Source of the DNA: Burkholderia plantarii
Lineage (GTDB): Bacteria > Pseudomonadota > Gammaproteobacteria > Burkholderiales > Burkholderiaceae
NCBI RefSeq assembly: GCF_001411805.1
Contig: NZ_CP007212.1
Span: forward strand, 434,001-498,000
Direction of reading: 5' to 3'
DNA: 64,000 nucleotides
How positions within the stretch are numbered: position 1 is the first letter of the stretch; each line of letters opens with the position of its first letter. The translations under genes were made by a program, and so were the position numbers. The notes beneath the pieces are model-generated. The model made no database searches and was not told where the DNA came from. It saw nothing but the letters and a program-made list of their open reading frames with translations. Of the stretch, positions 1 through 10,419 are shown piece after piece.

Positions 1-196
1 GCGGTACGCCGCGGCGCAATAGCCGCTTCGGCGCCGGTTTTCCTCCCCCGCTGCGGCGCCGGTACGCGGGCGCCGGCCGCCGGGCCGACCCGTCCCCGTA
101 TTTCTCGTGCGCCGGCCCCGTTGTAGCGGCCCGCGCTTCTGTGATAAAAAAGCCCCCCTTTCCGCTTCGCGCCCGCCCAGTCGGCGACCTCTCCCC
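1..196. other. Window edge, no gene seen
   Basis: This GC-rich stretch precedes the Hsp70-like gene. A TGTGATAAA block near 141-149 resembles an extended -10 element for the gene starting at 197. I see no reading frame here that I would call a gene. Confidence 0.4.
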
Positions 197-1456
197 ATGA
201 CTTATTGCGCGATCGATTTCGGCACCTCCAATTCGGCCGTCGCGTTGCCGGACCCGGCCAACCCGGGGGCGATGCGGCTCGCGCCCGTCGAGGGCGAGCA
301 CCGGACCCTGCCCACCGCGATCTTCTTCAACAACGACGAAGGCTCGCGCGAGTTCGGCCGCACCGCGCTCGCGTCCTACATCGACGGGTTCGACGGCCGG
401 CTGATGCGCTCGATGAAGAGCATCCTCGGCTCGCCGCTCGCGGAGACCACCACCGATCTCGGCGACGGCAGCGGCATCGCCTATACCGAGGTGATCGCGA
501 TCTTCATGCAGCACCTGACGCGCAAGGCGCAGGCGTGCGCGGGCGGCGCGATCGAGCGCGCGGTGCTGGGCCGGCCGGTGTTCTTCGTCGACGACGATCC
601 GCGCGCCGACCGGCTGGCCGAGCAGCAGCTCGCCGCGGCCGCGCGTTCGGTGGGGCTCAAGGAGGTGTGCTTCCAGTACGAGCCGATCGCGGCCGCGTTC
701 GACTACGAGTCGCGGCTGTCGGCCGAGTCGCTGGTGCTGGTGGCCGACATCGGCGGCGGTACCTCGGACTTCTCGCTGGTGCGCGTCGGCCCCGAGCGCA
801 TGGCGCGGCTCGAGCGCAAGGACGACGTGCTGGCCCATCACGGCGTCCACGTCGCCGGCACCGACTACGACCGCCGCGTCGAACTGGCGTCGATCCTGCC
901 CGCGTTCGGCTACCGCTCGCTCGACCCGGAAGGCCGCGAGCTGCCGAACCGGATCTACTTCGACCTGGCCACCTGGCACCTGATCAACACGGTCTACACG
1001 CCCAAGCGGCTGGCCGAGCTGAAGCTGATGAAGCACCTGTACGTGGATACGCGCCAGTTCGACCGGCTGGTGCGCGTGGTCGACCAGCGCCTCGGCCACG
1101 CGCTGACCGCGCGCGCCGAGGAGGCGAAGATCGGCGTGGCGGCCGGCGGCCAGACCCTGATCGACCTGAACGACGTGGAAGAGGACCTGCAGATCGCGTT
1201 CGATGCGGCGCGCCTGATCGAGGCCAGCGTGGACGACACGGCACGCATCGTCGAGGCCGCGCGCGAGACGGTGCGGCTGGCCGGCATCGCGCCGCGCGAG
1301 GTCGGCGCGCTCTACTTCACGGGCGGCTCGACCGGCCTGGCGTTCCTGTCGGGCGCGCTGTCGGCCGCGTTTCCCGACGCCGAGCCGGTGTTCGGCGACC
1401 GGCTCGCGAGCGTGGCGACCGGGCTCGGCATCCACGCGCGGCGGCTGTTCGGCTGA
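197..1456 (+). CDS. yegD: Hsp70-family protein, YegD-like
   Basis: A 419-residue member of the Hsp70/actin-like ATPase family, similar in length and layout to YegD. It opens with the phosphate-1 loop IDFGTSNSAVA (residues 5-15). It carries the phosphate-2 motif ADIGGGTSDFSLV in mid-protein and the adenosine motif FTGGSTG near the C-terminus. The substrate-binding and lid domains of DnaK are absent, as in YegD, so it is probably an ATPase of unknown client range in the cytoplasm. The ATG at 197 puts the ATPase motif right at the N-terminus; an in-frame start at 107 would add 30 Arg/Pro-rich residues unlike the family. It stands alone upstream of the oppositely oriented cold-shock gene. Confidence 0.88.
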   Translation: MTYCAIDFGTSNSAVALPDPANPGAMRLAPVEGEHRTLPTAIFFNNDEGSREFGRTALASYIDGFDGRLMRSMKSILGSPLAETTTDLGDGSGIAYTEVIAIFMQHLTRKAQACAGGAIERAVLGRPVFFVDDDPRADRLAEQQLAAAARSVGLKEVCFQYEPIAAAFDYESRLSAESLVLVADIGGGTSDFSLVRVGPERMARLERKDDVLAHHGVHVAGTDYDRRVELASILPAFGYRSLDPEGRELPNRIYFDLATWHLINTVYTPKRLAELKLMKHLYVDTRQFDRLVRVVDQRLGHALTARAEEAKIGVAAGGQTLIDLNDVEEDLQIAFDAARLIEASVDDTARIVEAARETVRLAGIAPREVGALYFTGGSTGLAFLSGALSAAFPDAEPVFGDRLASVATGLGIHARRLFG

Positions 1457-1661
1457 GGCCGGCGGGCCACGCGGCCCGCACGCCGCCATCGAAGCCCGCG
1501 TGGTCATCGCGGGACGCCCTGCGGCCGCCATGAGCGGCCGCTTTCATGACATGCGCATGTCGGCGCCATCCGCGCGCGGCCGATTTCCGCCAGTCCGGCG
1601 CGAACCCGCGAATCGATTTCGGAACAAATGCCGGCCGATGCGAAAACGGGACGGAGAAAAC

Positions 1662-1688
1662 GAAAACCCCGCCGAAGCGGGGTTTCTC
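1662..1688 (-). terminator. Rho-independent terminator of the cold-shock gene
   Basis: The inverted repeat AACCCCGC / GCGGGGTT with a short GAA-type loop ends in a T-run on the minus strand. It lies 26 bases past the stop of the minus-strand cold-shock gene. Confidence 0.8.
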
Positions 1689-1713
1689 ATTCAGGCGAAG
1701 ATATCGCGCGAAC

Positions 1714-1917
1714 TTACAGCGGCTTGATGTTCGCTGCTTGCAGACCCTTCGGGCCAGTCTTCACTTCGAATTCGACCTTCTGGTTTTCTTGCAGCGTCTT
1801 GAAACCGTCGACACGGATTTCCGAGAAGTGCGCGAACAGATCGTCGCCGCCGCCTTCCGGCGTGATGAAGCCAAAACCCTTAGCGTCGTTGAACCACTTG
1901 ACGGTGCCGGTTGCCAT
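1714..1917 (-). CDS. cspA: Cold-shock protein (CspA family)
   Basis: A 67-residue single cold-shock domain, the full normal length. It has the RNP1 motif KGFGFI (residues 13-18) and an RNP2-like motif DLFAHF (residues 26-31) that bind single-stranded RNA or DNA. CspA-type proteins act as RNA chaperones and antiterminators. An AGGA ribosome site lies about 7 bases before the ATG. The gene has its own terminator and a long AT-richer upstream region, typical of csp genes with regulated 5' leaders. Which Csp paralogue it is cannot be told from one copy. Confidence 0.95.
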   Translation of the reverse strand: MATGTVKWFNDAKGFGFITPEGGGDDLFAHFSEIRVDGFKTLQENQKVEFEVKTGPKGLQAANIKPL

Positions 1918-2351
1918 AACTTGTTCCTAAAAATGGTGAGACAGGGCGAAACGCCCGGGAGGTGCATGAAAATCAAGGAAGGGGGTAATGGGGCCGACCG
2001 GAGTACCGTTGATGGGCGAACTACGAAAGTACCTATTCACTCGCCACTTGAAATCCTGCTCGGCCGTTATACGTCCTATTGCCCCCGCGGTCAACCTTCA
2101 AACCGAATTTCCTAGGGAAACCCCGAAAAATTCCAGGCATCACGCTTACAAAGCTTGCTGGCGAGTCCATTTTTTTGTAGGGGACGCACGATTTTGCCGA
2201 CAAGCGCGAGGTGCAACCGAGTACACTACGCGCCGCACGGCAGGGTTGTCCCGGACCGGGCAACCCGGCCACCCAAATATGCCGGCGCGGCGGAGCCGAA
2301 CGATCTTCGGCCTCGCCAGGACAAGGCTTTTTGAGAGACATAGGAGAGGTT
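1918..2351. promoter_or_regulatory. Divergent upstream region of csp and the permease
   Basis: This 434-base gap holds the leader and promoter of the minus-strand cold-shock gene and the promoter of the plus-strand permease. It is clearly lower in GC than its surroundings. A strong ribosome site (AGGAGAGG, 2342-2349) sits just before the permease GTG. I could not assign definite -35/-10 boxes. Confidence 0.5.
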
Positions 2352-3950
2352 GTGAACAGTTCTATTCAACGGAACATTGGCCCGATCGCGCTCATGCTGA
2401 CGGGTCTCGGATCGATCATCGGATCCGGCTGGCTTTTCGGGGCCTGGAAAGCCGCGAAAATCGCGGGTCCCGCCGCCATCTGCGCGTGGATCATCGGCGC
2501 GGTCGTGATCTTGGCGATCGCGCTCACCTACGCGGAACTCGGCGCGATGTTCCCCGAGTCGGGCGGCATGGTGCGCTACGCGCGCTACTCGCACGGTTCG
2601 CTGGTCGGTTTCATCAGCGCCTGGGCCAACTGGATCGCGATCGTCTCGGTGATCCCGATCGAGGCCGAGGCATCGATCCAGTACATGAGCACCTGGCCGT
2701 ACCAGTGGGCGCACAGCCTGTTCGTGGACGGCTCGTTGACGACACCGGGGCTGCTGTTGTCGGCGGTGCTCGTGGTCATCTACTTCATGCTGAACTACTG
2801 GGGCGTGAAGCTGTTCGCGCGCGCCAACTCGGCGATCACGGTGTTCAAGTTCCTGATCCCGGGCCTGACGATTCTCGGCCTGCTGTTCACGAGCTTCCAC
2901 TCGGACAACCTCGGCATGACCACCAGCGACACGTTCGCGCCGTATGGCTGGTCGGCGGTGCTGACCGCGGTGGCCACCAGCGGCATCGTGTTCGCGTTCA
3001 ACGGCTTCCAGAGCCCGGTGAACCTCGCCGGTGAGGCACGCAACCCGGCGCGCAGCGTGCCGTTCGCGGTGATCACCTCGATCCTGATCGCGCTCGTGAT
3101 CTACGTGCTGCTGCAGATTGCCTACATTGGCGCGGTCGATCCGGCCGACGTCGCGAAGGGCTGGAAGCAGTTCAACTTCGCCTCGCCGTTCGCGGAACTG
3201 GCGATCGCGCTGAACCTGAACTGGCTCGCGGTCCTGCTCTACGTGGACGCGTTCATCAGCCCGAGCGGCACCGGCACGACCTACATGGCCACCACCACGC
3301 GGATGATCTACGCGATGGAGCGCAACAACACGATGCCGAAGATGTTCGGCACGGTTCACCCGCTCTACGGCGTGCCGCGCAACGCGATGTGGTTCAACCT
3401 GTTCGTGTCGTTCGTGTTCCTGTTCTTCTTCCGCGGCTGGAGCTCGCTGGCGGCCGTGATCTCGGTGGCCACCGTGATCTCGTACCTGACCGGTCCGATC
3501 AGCCTGATGGCGCTGCGCCGTTCGGCCCAGGACCTCGAGCGCCCGCTGTCGATTCCGGGCATGAAGCTGATCGCGCCGTTCGCGTTCGTCTGCGCCTCGC
3601 TGATCCTGTACTGGGCCAAGTGGCCGCTGACGGGCGAGATCATCCTGCTGATGGTCGTCGCGCTGCCGGTGTACTTCTACTTCCAGGCCAAGTCGGGCTG
3701 GGGCGGCTGGGGCAGCGACCTGAAGGCCGCCTGGTGGCTGGTGGCCTACCTGCCGGTGATGGCGATCCTGTCGCTGATCGGCAGCAAGCAGTTCGGCGGC
3801 TCGGGCGTGCTGCCCTACGGCTGGGACATGCTGATCGTCGCGCTGATTTCCCTCGGCTTCTACTTCTGGGGCGTCAACACCGGCTATCGCACGCAGTATC
3901 TGGAAGAGCGCGAGTCGCACGACGAGATCCTCGACAACATCGGCGCGTAA
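2352..3950 (+). CDS. APC-family amino-acid permease
   Basis: A 532-residue inner-membrane transporter of the amino acid-polyamine-organocation superfamily with about 12 hydrophobic segments. The first helix holds the glycine-rich substrate-binding stretch GLGSIIGSGWLFG (residues 18-30), as in LeuT-fold APC carriers. It probably imports an amino acid with protons; the substrate cannot be read from sequence. The GTG at 2352 is chosen because AGGAGAGG precedes it directly. An in-frame start at 2211 adds an unlikely charged extension. It is monocistronic, ending in a strong hairpin shared with the convergent dioxygenase gene. Confidence 0.88.
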   Translation: MNSSIQRNIGPIALMLTGLGSIIGSGWLFGAWKAAKIAGPAAICAWIIGAVVILAIALTYAELGAMFPESGGMVRYARYSHGSLVGFISAWANWIAIVSVIPIEAEASIQYMSTWPYQWAHSLFVDGSLTTPGLLLSAVLVVIYFMLNYWGVKLFARANSAITVFKFLIPGLTILGLLFTSFHSDNLGMTTSDTFAPYGWSAVLTAVATSGIVFAFNGFQSPVNLAGEARNPARSVPFAVITSILIALVIYVLLQIAYIGAVDPADVAKGWKQFNFASPFAELAIALNLNWLAVLLYVDAFISPSGTGTTYMATTTRMIYAMERNNTMPKMFGTVHPLYGVPRNAMWFNLFVSFVFLFFFRGWSSLAAVISVATVISYLTGPISLMALRRSAQDLERPLSIPGMKLIAPFAFVCASLILYWAKWPLTGEIILLMVVALPVYFYFQAKSGWGGWGSDLKAAWWLVAYLPVMAILSLIGSKQFGGSGVLPYGWDMLIVALISLGFYFWGVNTGYRTQYLEERESHDEILDNIGA

Positions 3951-3992
3951 GCGCCGCGTTCGCCGCCCCCGCCGTCAGGCGCGGCGGCAAGG

Positions 3993-4029
3993 AAAAAGCC
4001 CGCCCGGGTCATGCCGGGCGGGCTTTTTT
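3993..4029. terminator. Bidirectional terminator
   Basis: A-run, then AGCCCGCCCGG, loop TCATG-like, then CCGGGCGGGCT and a T-run. It is symmetrical and lies between the convergent permease and DODA-type dioxygenase genes, so it can serve both strands. Confidence 0.9.
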
Positions 4030-4042
4030 CATGGTGCGGCGC

Positions 4043-4834
4043 TCAGGCCGCGCCGGGCGCGAACACGTAGTTCGTCATCGCCAGCACGCGCTGGTAGGTG
4101 CCGAGTGCCTGGATGCCGAGCCGGTAGTCGTCGTCGGCCGCGCCGAGCGCCGCGAACACCGGCAGCAGGTGCTCGTCGGACGGATGCATGCGCACCGCGT
4201 GCGGCGCCTGGCGGCGATAGTCGAGCAGCGCGTCGATGTCGCGCTGCGCGAGCCGTTCCTCGAACCAGCCCGTGAATTCGTCGACGCGCGGATCGGCATC
4301 GGCCGGCGTCGCGCCGAAGTCGGCCTCGCGCAGGTTGTGCGTGATCTGGCCAGAGCCGATCACCATCACGCCCTCGTCGCGCAGCGAACGCAGCGCGCGG
4401 CCGACCCGAAAGTGATGCGCGGCGTCCGAGCGCGGCTGGATCGACAGCTGCGCGACGGGGATGTCGGCCTCGGGAAACATCAACAGCATCGGCACCCAGG
4501 CGCCGTGATCGAGCCCGTATTCGGTGGTGGCGGTGGCGATGCCGGCCTCGCCGAGCAGCGCCGCCGCCTGGCGGGCCAGCTCGGGCGCGCCGGGCGCCGG
4601 GTAGCGCAATTCGTAGAGCGCGCGCGGGAAGCCGTGAAAATCGTGGATCGTCTCGGGCCGCGTCGCGACGCTGGCGACCGGCGCGAGCGTACACCAGTGC
4701 GCCGACAGCATCAGCACCGCGCGCGGGCGCGGCAGCTCGGCGCCCAGCCGCGTGAAGGCCGGGGCCGGCAGCGACGGATCGATCGGCAGCGTCGGCGCGC
4801 CGTGGGACAGGTAGAGCGAGGGCAGGCGGTTCAT
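4043..4834 (-). CDS. ygiD: DODA-type class III extradiol ring-cleavage dioxygenase
   Basis: A 263-residue member of the LigB/DODA (YgiD) family, which uses a non-haem metal to open catechol rings such as DOPA. Recognisable pieces are YLSHGAP near the N-terminus, SAHWCT, GSGQITHNL and HPSDEHLLP, which supply the metal-binding and catalytic histidines. I start it at the ATG at 4834, giving MNRLPSLYLSHGAP as in the family; the frame stays open 33 codons further upstream. It lies apart from the ubiX operon (246-base gap). The physiological substrate in bacteria is uncertain. Confidence 0.88.
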   Translation of the reverse strand: MNRLPSLYLSHGAPTLPIDPSLPAPAFTRLGAELPRPRAVLMLSAHWCTLAPVASVATRPETIHDFHGFPRALYELRYPAPGAPELARQAAALLGEAGIATATTEYGLDHGAWVPMLLMFPEADIPVAQLSIQPRSDAAHHFRVGRALRSLRDEGVMVIGSGQITHNLREADFGATPADADPRVDEFTGWFEERLAQRDIDALLDYRRQAPHAVRMHPSDEHLLPVFAALGAADDDYRLGIQALGTYQRVLAMTNYVFAPGAA

Positions 4835-5080
4835 GGCGGGGGACCGGGTATCGTATTGGCGTCGACTATAGGTGTTCGCGGTCTTTTGATAAATCGGCGC
4901 GGAAGGATTTGATTGATTCTTGCCGGTTTGCAATCGAGCGACGGCGATGCCATCTCGAAGCGATCGGCGCAGGGGACGGCGCCGGAGGCGGCGCGGCGCG
5001 GATGGGCGTGAACCAGGCGGGCGCCCGGCAAGGTGAAGCCGCGAAGCGAGGCGGAGGAGCGAGGTAGAGAAGCGCGCGGC

Positions 5081-5677
5081 TCAGCCGGCGTCGGGCAGGC
5101 CGGTCCAGGGCGCGGTGCGCGCCGCGCCGATGCCGAACATGTCGATCACGCGCGTGACGGTATGGTCGACGAGTTCGTCGATCGAGGCGGGCAGGGCATA
5201 GAACGCCGGCAGCGGCGGGAAGATCACGCCGCCCATCTCGGTAACGGCGGTCATGTTGCGCAGATGGGCGAGATTGAACGGCGTTTCGCGCACCATCAGC
5301 ACGAGCCGGCGCCGCTCCTTGAGCGTGACGTCGGCCGCGCGCGCGACGAGATTGTCCGACAGCCCGTGAGCGACGCTCGCGAGCGTCTTCATCGAGCACG
5401 GCGCGATCACCATGCCGTCGGTCGCGAACGATCCCGAGGCGATGCTGGCGCCGACGTCGCGCACCGCATGGACGACGTCGGCCCGCGCGTGGACCTCGTC
5501 CTTCGACAGCTTCAGTTCGTGCTGGATGTTGAGCCAGCCGGCGGCCGACACGAGCAGGTGGGTCTCGACGCCGCCCGCCGCGCGCAGCAGTTCGAGCAGG
5601 CGAACCCCGTAGACCGCGCCGGTCGCGCCGGTGATCGCGACGATCAGGCGCCGCGGCGGCACCGGGCCTGCCGGCAT
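5081..5677 (-). CDS. ubiX: Flavin prenyltransferase UbiX
   Basis: A 198-residue UbiX/Pad1-type enzyme. It prenylates FMN to make the cofactor used by the decarboxylase UbiD in ubiquinone synthesis. The N-terminal AITGATGAVYG is the flavin-binding loop, SGSFATDGMVIAPCSMKT is the conserved core, and LVLMVRETPFNLAHLRNM is the family's signature. It is the last gene of the hemA-prfA-prmC-grxD-ubiX run, 7 bases after grxD. Confidence 0.96.
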   Translation of the reverse strand: MPAGPVPPRRLIVAITGATGAVYGVRLLELLRAAGGVETHLLVSAAGWLNIQHELKLSKDEVHARADVVHAVRDVGASIASGSFATDGMVIAPCSMKTLASVAHGLSDNLVARAADVTLKERRRLVLMVRETPFNLAHLRNMTAVTEMGGVIFPPLPAFYALPASIDELVDHTVTRVIDMFGIGAARTAPWTGLPDAG

Positions 5678-5684
5678 CGGGCGC

Positions 5685-5996
5685 TCAGGCCGCGGCGAAC
5701 AGTTGCTGCAGTTCGCCCGACTGGTACATCTCCATCATGATGTCCGAACCGCCGACGAACTCGCCCTTCACGTAGAGCTGGGGGATGGTCGGCCAGTTCG
5801 AGAAAGACTTGATGCCCTGGCGGATTTCGTCGTCCTCGAGCACGTTGACGGTCTTGATCTGGTCGACGCCGCAGGCCTTCAGGACCTGGATCGCGCGGCC
5901 CGAGAAGCCGCACATCGGAAACTGGGCGGTGCCCTTCATGAAGAGGACGACCGGGTGTTCGTCGACGATATGCTTGATGCGTTGTTGGGTATCCAT
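5685..5996 (-). CDS. grxD: Monothiol glutaredoxin, Grx4 type
   Basis: A 103-residue monothiol glutaredoxin with the active-site motif CGFS at about residue 29, followed by the WPTIPQLYV glutathione-binding strand and GGSDI. Such proteins carry [2Fe-2S] clusters with glutathione and pass them to target proteins, often together with BolA. It sits 154 bases after prmC and 7 bases before ubiX, an order conserved in Burkholderia. Confidence 0.97.
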   Translation of the reverse strand: MDTQQRIKHIVDEHPVVLFMKGTAQFPMCGFSGRAIQVLKACGVDQIKTVNVLEDDEIRQGIKSFSNWPTIPQLYVKGEFVGGSDIMMEMYQSGELQQLFAAA

Positions 5997-6150
5997 GATG
6001 AACCTTGCGGGTGCGGGGCGTGAGAACGGAAATGATACTGGATTTCGGCCGGGCCGACCGGGCGCGGCGCGGGCCGGGGTGGGGCTGAATGGCGCCGGGT
6101 CCGGCCGTTGCGGCGCGGCTCCGTTGCGGTCTCCTTGGTTGGCCGTTCGC

Positions 6151-6999
6151 TCAGCCGGGCAGCCGGCCGCCCGTGGTGCGCTCGATCGAGGCCAGATCGG
6201 CGAGCGAGGCCACCTCCTCGAAGCCGGCTTGCGACAGCAGTTCGCGCACGGCCTCGGCCTGGTCGTAGCCGTGCTCGATCCAGAGTTCGCCGCGCGGCAG
6301 CAGGAACGCGCCGGCGCCGGCCACGATCCGGCGGATCGCGGCGAGGCCGTCGGCCTCGTCGGTCAGCGCGCCGCGCGGTTCGAAGCGCAGGTCGCCGGCG
6401 TCGAGATGCGGATCGTGCCGCGCGATGTAGGGCGGATTGCTGACGATGGCATGAAAGCGCGCCGCGGGGTCGAGCGCGGCGTACCAGTCGCTTTCGAGGA
6501 ACGTCACGGCGCCGCCGGGGCGCGCGCCGTCGAGCAGCCGTGCCGCGTTGCGGCGCGCCACGGCGAGCGCGGCGGCCGAGCGGTCGAGCGCGGTGACGCG
6601 CGCGTCGGGCCGCCCGTCGGCGATCGCGAGCGCCACCGCGCCGCTGCCGGTGCCGAGGTCGAGCACGGCCGGCGCGGCAATGCCGTCGAGCGCGTCGAGC
6701 GCGGCCTCGACCAGCAGCTCGGTCTCGGGGCGCGGGATCAGCACGTCGGGCGTGACCTCGAACGCGAGTCCGAAGAATTCGCGCGAGCCGACCAGCTGCG
6801 CGACCGGTTCGCCGGCCACGCGCCGCGCCTCGAGCGCGAGATAGCGTTCGGCGGCGGCGGCCTCGAGCGGCGCGTCGGCGCGCGTGATCAGCTGGGTGCG
6901 GCTCCAGCCGAACGCATGCGCGAGCAGGATGCGCGCGTCGACGGCGTCGAGCGGGCTGGCACGCAGCAGGTCGGCCGCGGTGGCGGGAGAGGCCTTCAT
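6151..6999 (-). CDS. prmC: Release-factor glutamine methyltransferase PrmC
   Basis: A 282-residue SAM-dependent N5-glutamine methyltransferase that modifies the GGQ glutamine of release factors RF1 and RF2. It has the SAM motif VLDLGTGSGAVALA and the catalytic NPPY (SNPPYIA). The N-terminal helical domain docks the release factor. The start ATG at 6999 lies 20 bases after the prfA stop, placing it next to the gene for its substrate. Confidence 0.96.
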   Translation of the reverse strand: MKASPATAADLLRASPLDAVDARILLAHAFGWSRTQLITRADAPLEAAAAERYLALEARRVAGEPVAQLVGSREFFGLAFEVTPDVLIPRPETELLVEAALDALDGIAAPAVLDLGTGSGAVALAIADGRPDARVTALDRSAAALAVARRNAARLLDGARPGGAVTFLESDWYAALDPAARFHAIVSNPPYIARHDPHLDAGDLRFEPRGALTDEADGLAAIRRIVAGAGAFLLPRGELWIEHGYDQAEAVRELLSQAGFEEVASLADLASIERTTGGRLPG

Positions 7000-7019
7000 G
7001 ACGATCGGCGCCGCCCGTG

Positions 7020-8102
<1,083 letters not shown>

Positions 8103-8181
8103 GATGTGGAGCGACGCTCCCGGGCGAGGAATCGAAAAGGGGAAAGGCGGGGCCGGCCGAATGGCCGAGGGCGCGGCGGCG

Positions 8182-9477
<1,296 letters not shown>

Positions 9478-9494
9478 CTATCGTTTAGGTTCGC

Positions 9495-9521
9495 ATTATA
9501 GCGTCTTACCGCTTTTGTCAC
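9495..9521 (-). promoter_or_regulatory. Candidate hemA operon promoter
   Basis: On the minus strand TATAAT (9500 to 9495) is preceded 15 bases away by GTGACA (9521 to 9516). The -10 is perfect, while the spacer is short. It lies immediately upstream of the hemA start. Confidence 0.55.
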
Positions 9522-10157
9522 CGGCAGCCGTGCCGCTGGCCGATCGACCAGCCGACGCATCCCGCGCGGCAGCCCGTCGCGCCCGTCGGACGGCGCTGCC
9601 GCGGCATTCCGGCAGGTGCGACCCGGCGTGCCTTCGGCCGAAAAATCCGTCCCGCGCGGGGAGGCGCGACGGCAGGTCGCAGCAGCTTGGCGGTACGATG
9701 CGCCGGAATCGCCGGCTTGACAACCGGGCTTGCCCGGAATTCGCGCTGTTTTTGCCTGATGTTTGGGATTGGACGGGCCATATGGCTGAAGCGGTGGAAA
9801 AAGTGACGGATCAATCGATGCGGGCCGGACGAGTCGGACGCGCGTGCGTCGGCGGCGTCGCATCGTGGCGTCGGGAATCGGTGCCGCATCGCGGTGCCGA
9901 ATCAAGCCGCTGAACACGGCGCAGGATCGTGACGCGATGCGACAGGCGCGGCCCCGCCCCGCCGCACCAGCGTATTTATGTAGACTTGCCTAACGATAAG
10001 ACGACCCCTAAACTCGTCCGCTGCGCGGGGGCAATTTCGTCAGCGCTATCTCAATACAATCCGAATCCTCGTCATCCCCGGGGCGCAAGCCCGCGATGCC
10101 GCGCGTTTCGTTCAGGCCCGGGGCAATGGCGATCGAAAATTCAAAAGAAGGCGCGGG
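9522..10157. other. Intergenic region without a supported gene
   Basis: This stretch lies between the hemA promoter and the small membrane-protein gene. Several short open frames overlap here on both strands, but they are Arg/Ala/Pro-rich and show no recognisable motif. It turns AT-richer around 9970-10070, probably promoter DNA for the genes starting at 10158. Confidence 0.4.
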
Positions 10158-10409
10158 ATGAACTGGTTGGGAATCGTCGTCCTGGGGCTCGCCGTGGGCG
10201 GGCTCGGCTGGTGGCTGCACCCGGCCCGGGCCGGCCGGCGCGGCTGGCGCGCGGCGCTCGTCGCGGGCTTGGCCGGTGCGGCCGCCGCCCGGCTGGGCGG
10301 CAATCTCACCGGACTGTTCCACGACGGCGGCACGCTCGAATGGCCCGTCTGCGCCGCCACGGCGCTCGCCGCCGTCACGTTGACCACGGGCGCGCTCGCC
10401 CGCCGCTGA
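10158..10409 (+). CDS. Small integral membrane protein, YeaQ/GlsB-like
   Basis: An 83-residue protein with two to three hydrophobic glycine- and alanine-rich segments (about residues 2-18, 32-48 and 60-78) and a basic loop ARAGRRGWR between the first two. The layout recalls the GlsB/YeaQ/YmgE small membrane proteins, but similarity is loose. An AAGAAGG-like ribosome site precedes the ATG. It ends 10 bases before the aminopeptidase P gene, so the two are probably co-transcribed. Function unknown. Confidence 0.6.
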   Translation: MNWLGIVVLGLAVGGLGWWLHPARAGRRGWRAALVAGLAGAAAARLGGNLTGLFHDGGTLEWPVCAATALAAVTLTTGALARR

Positions 10410-10419
10410 ACCCACACCG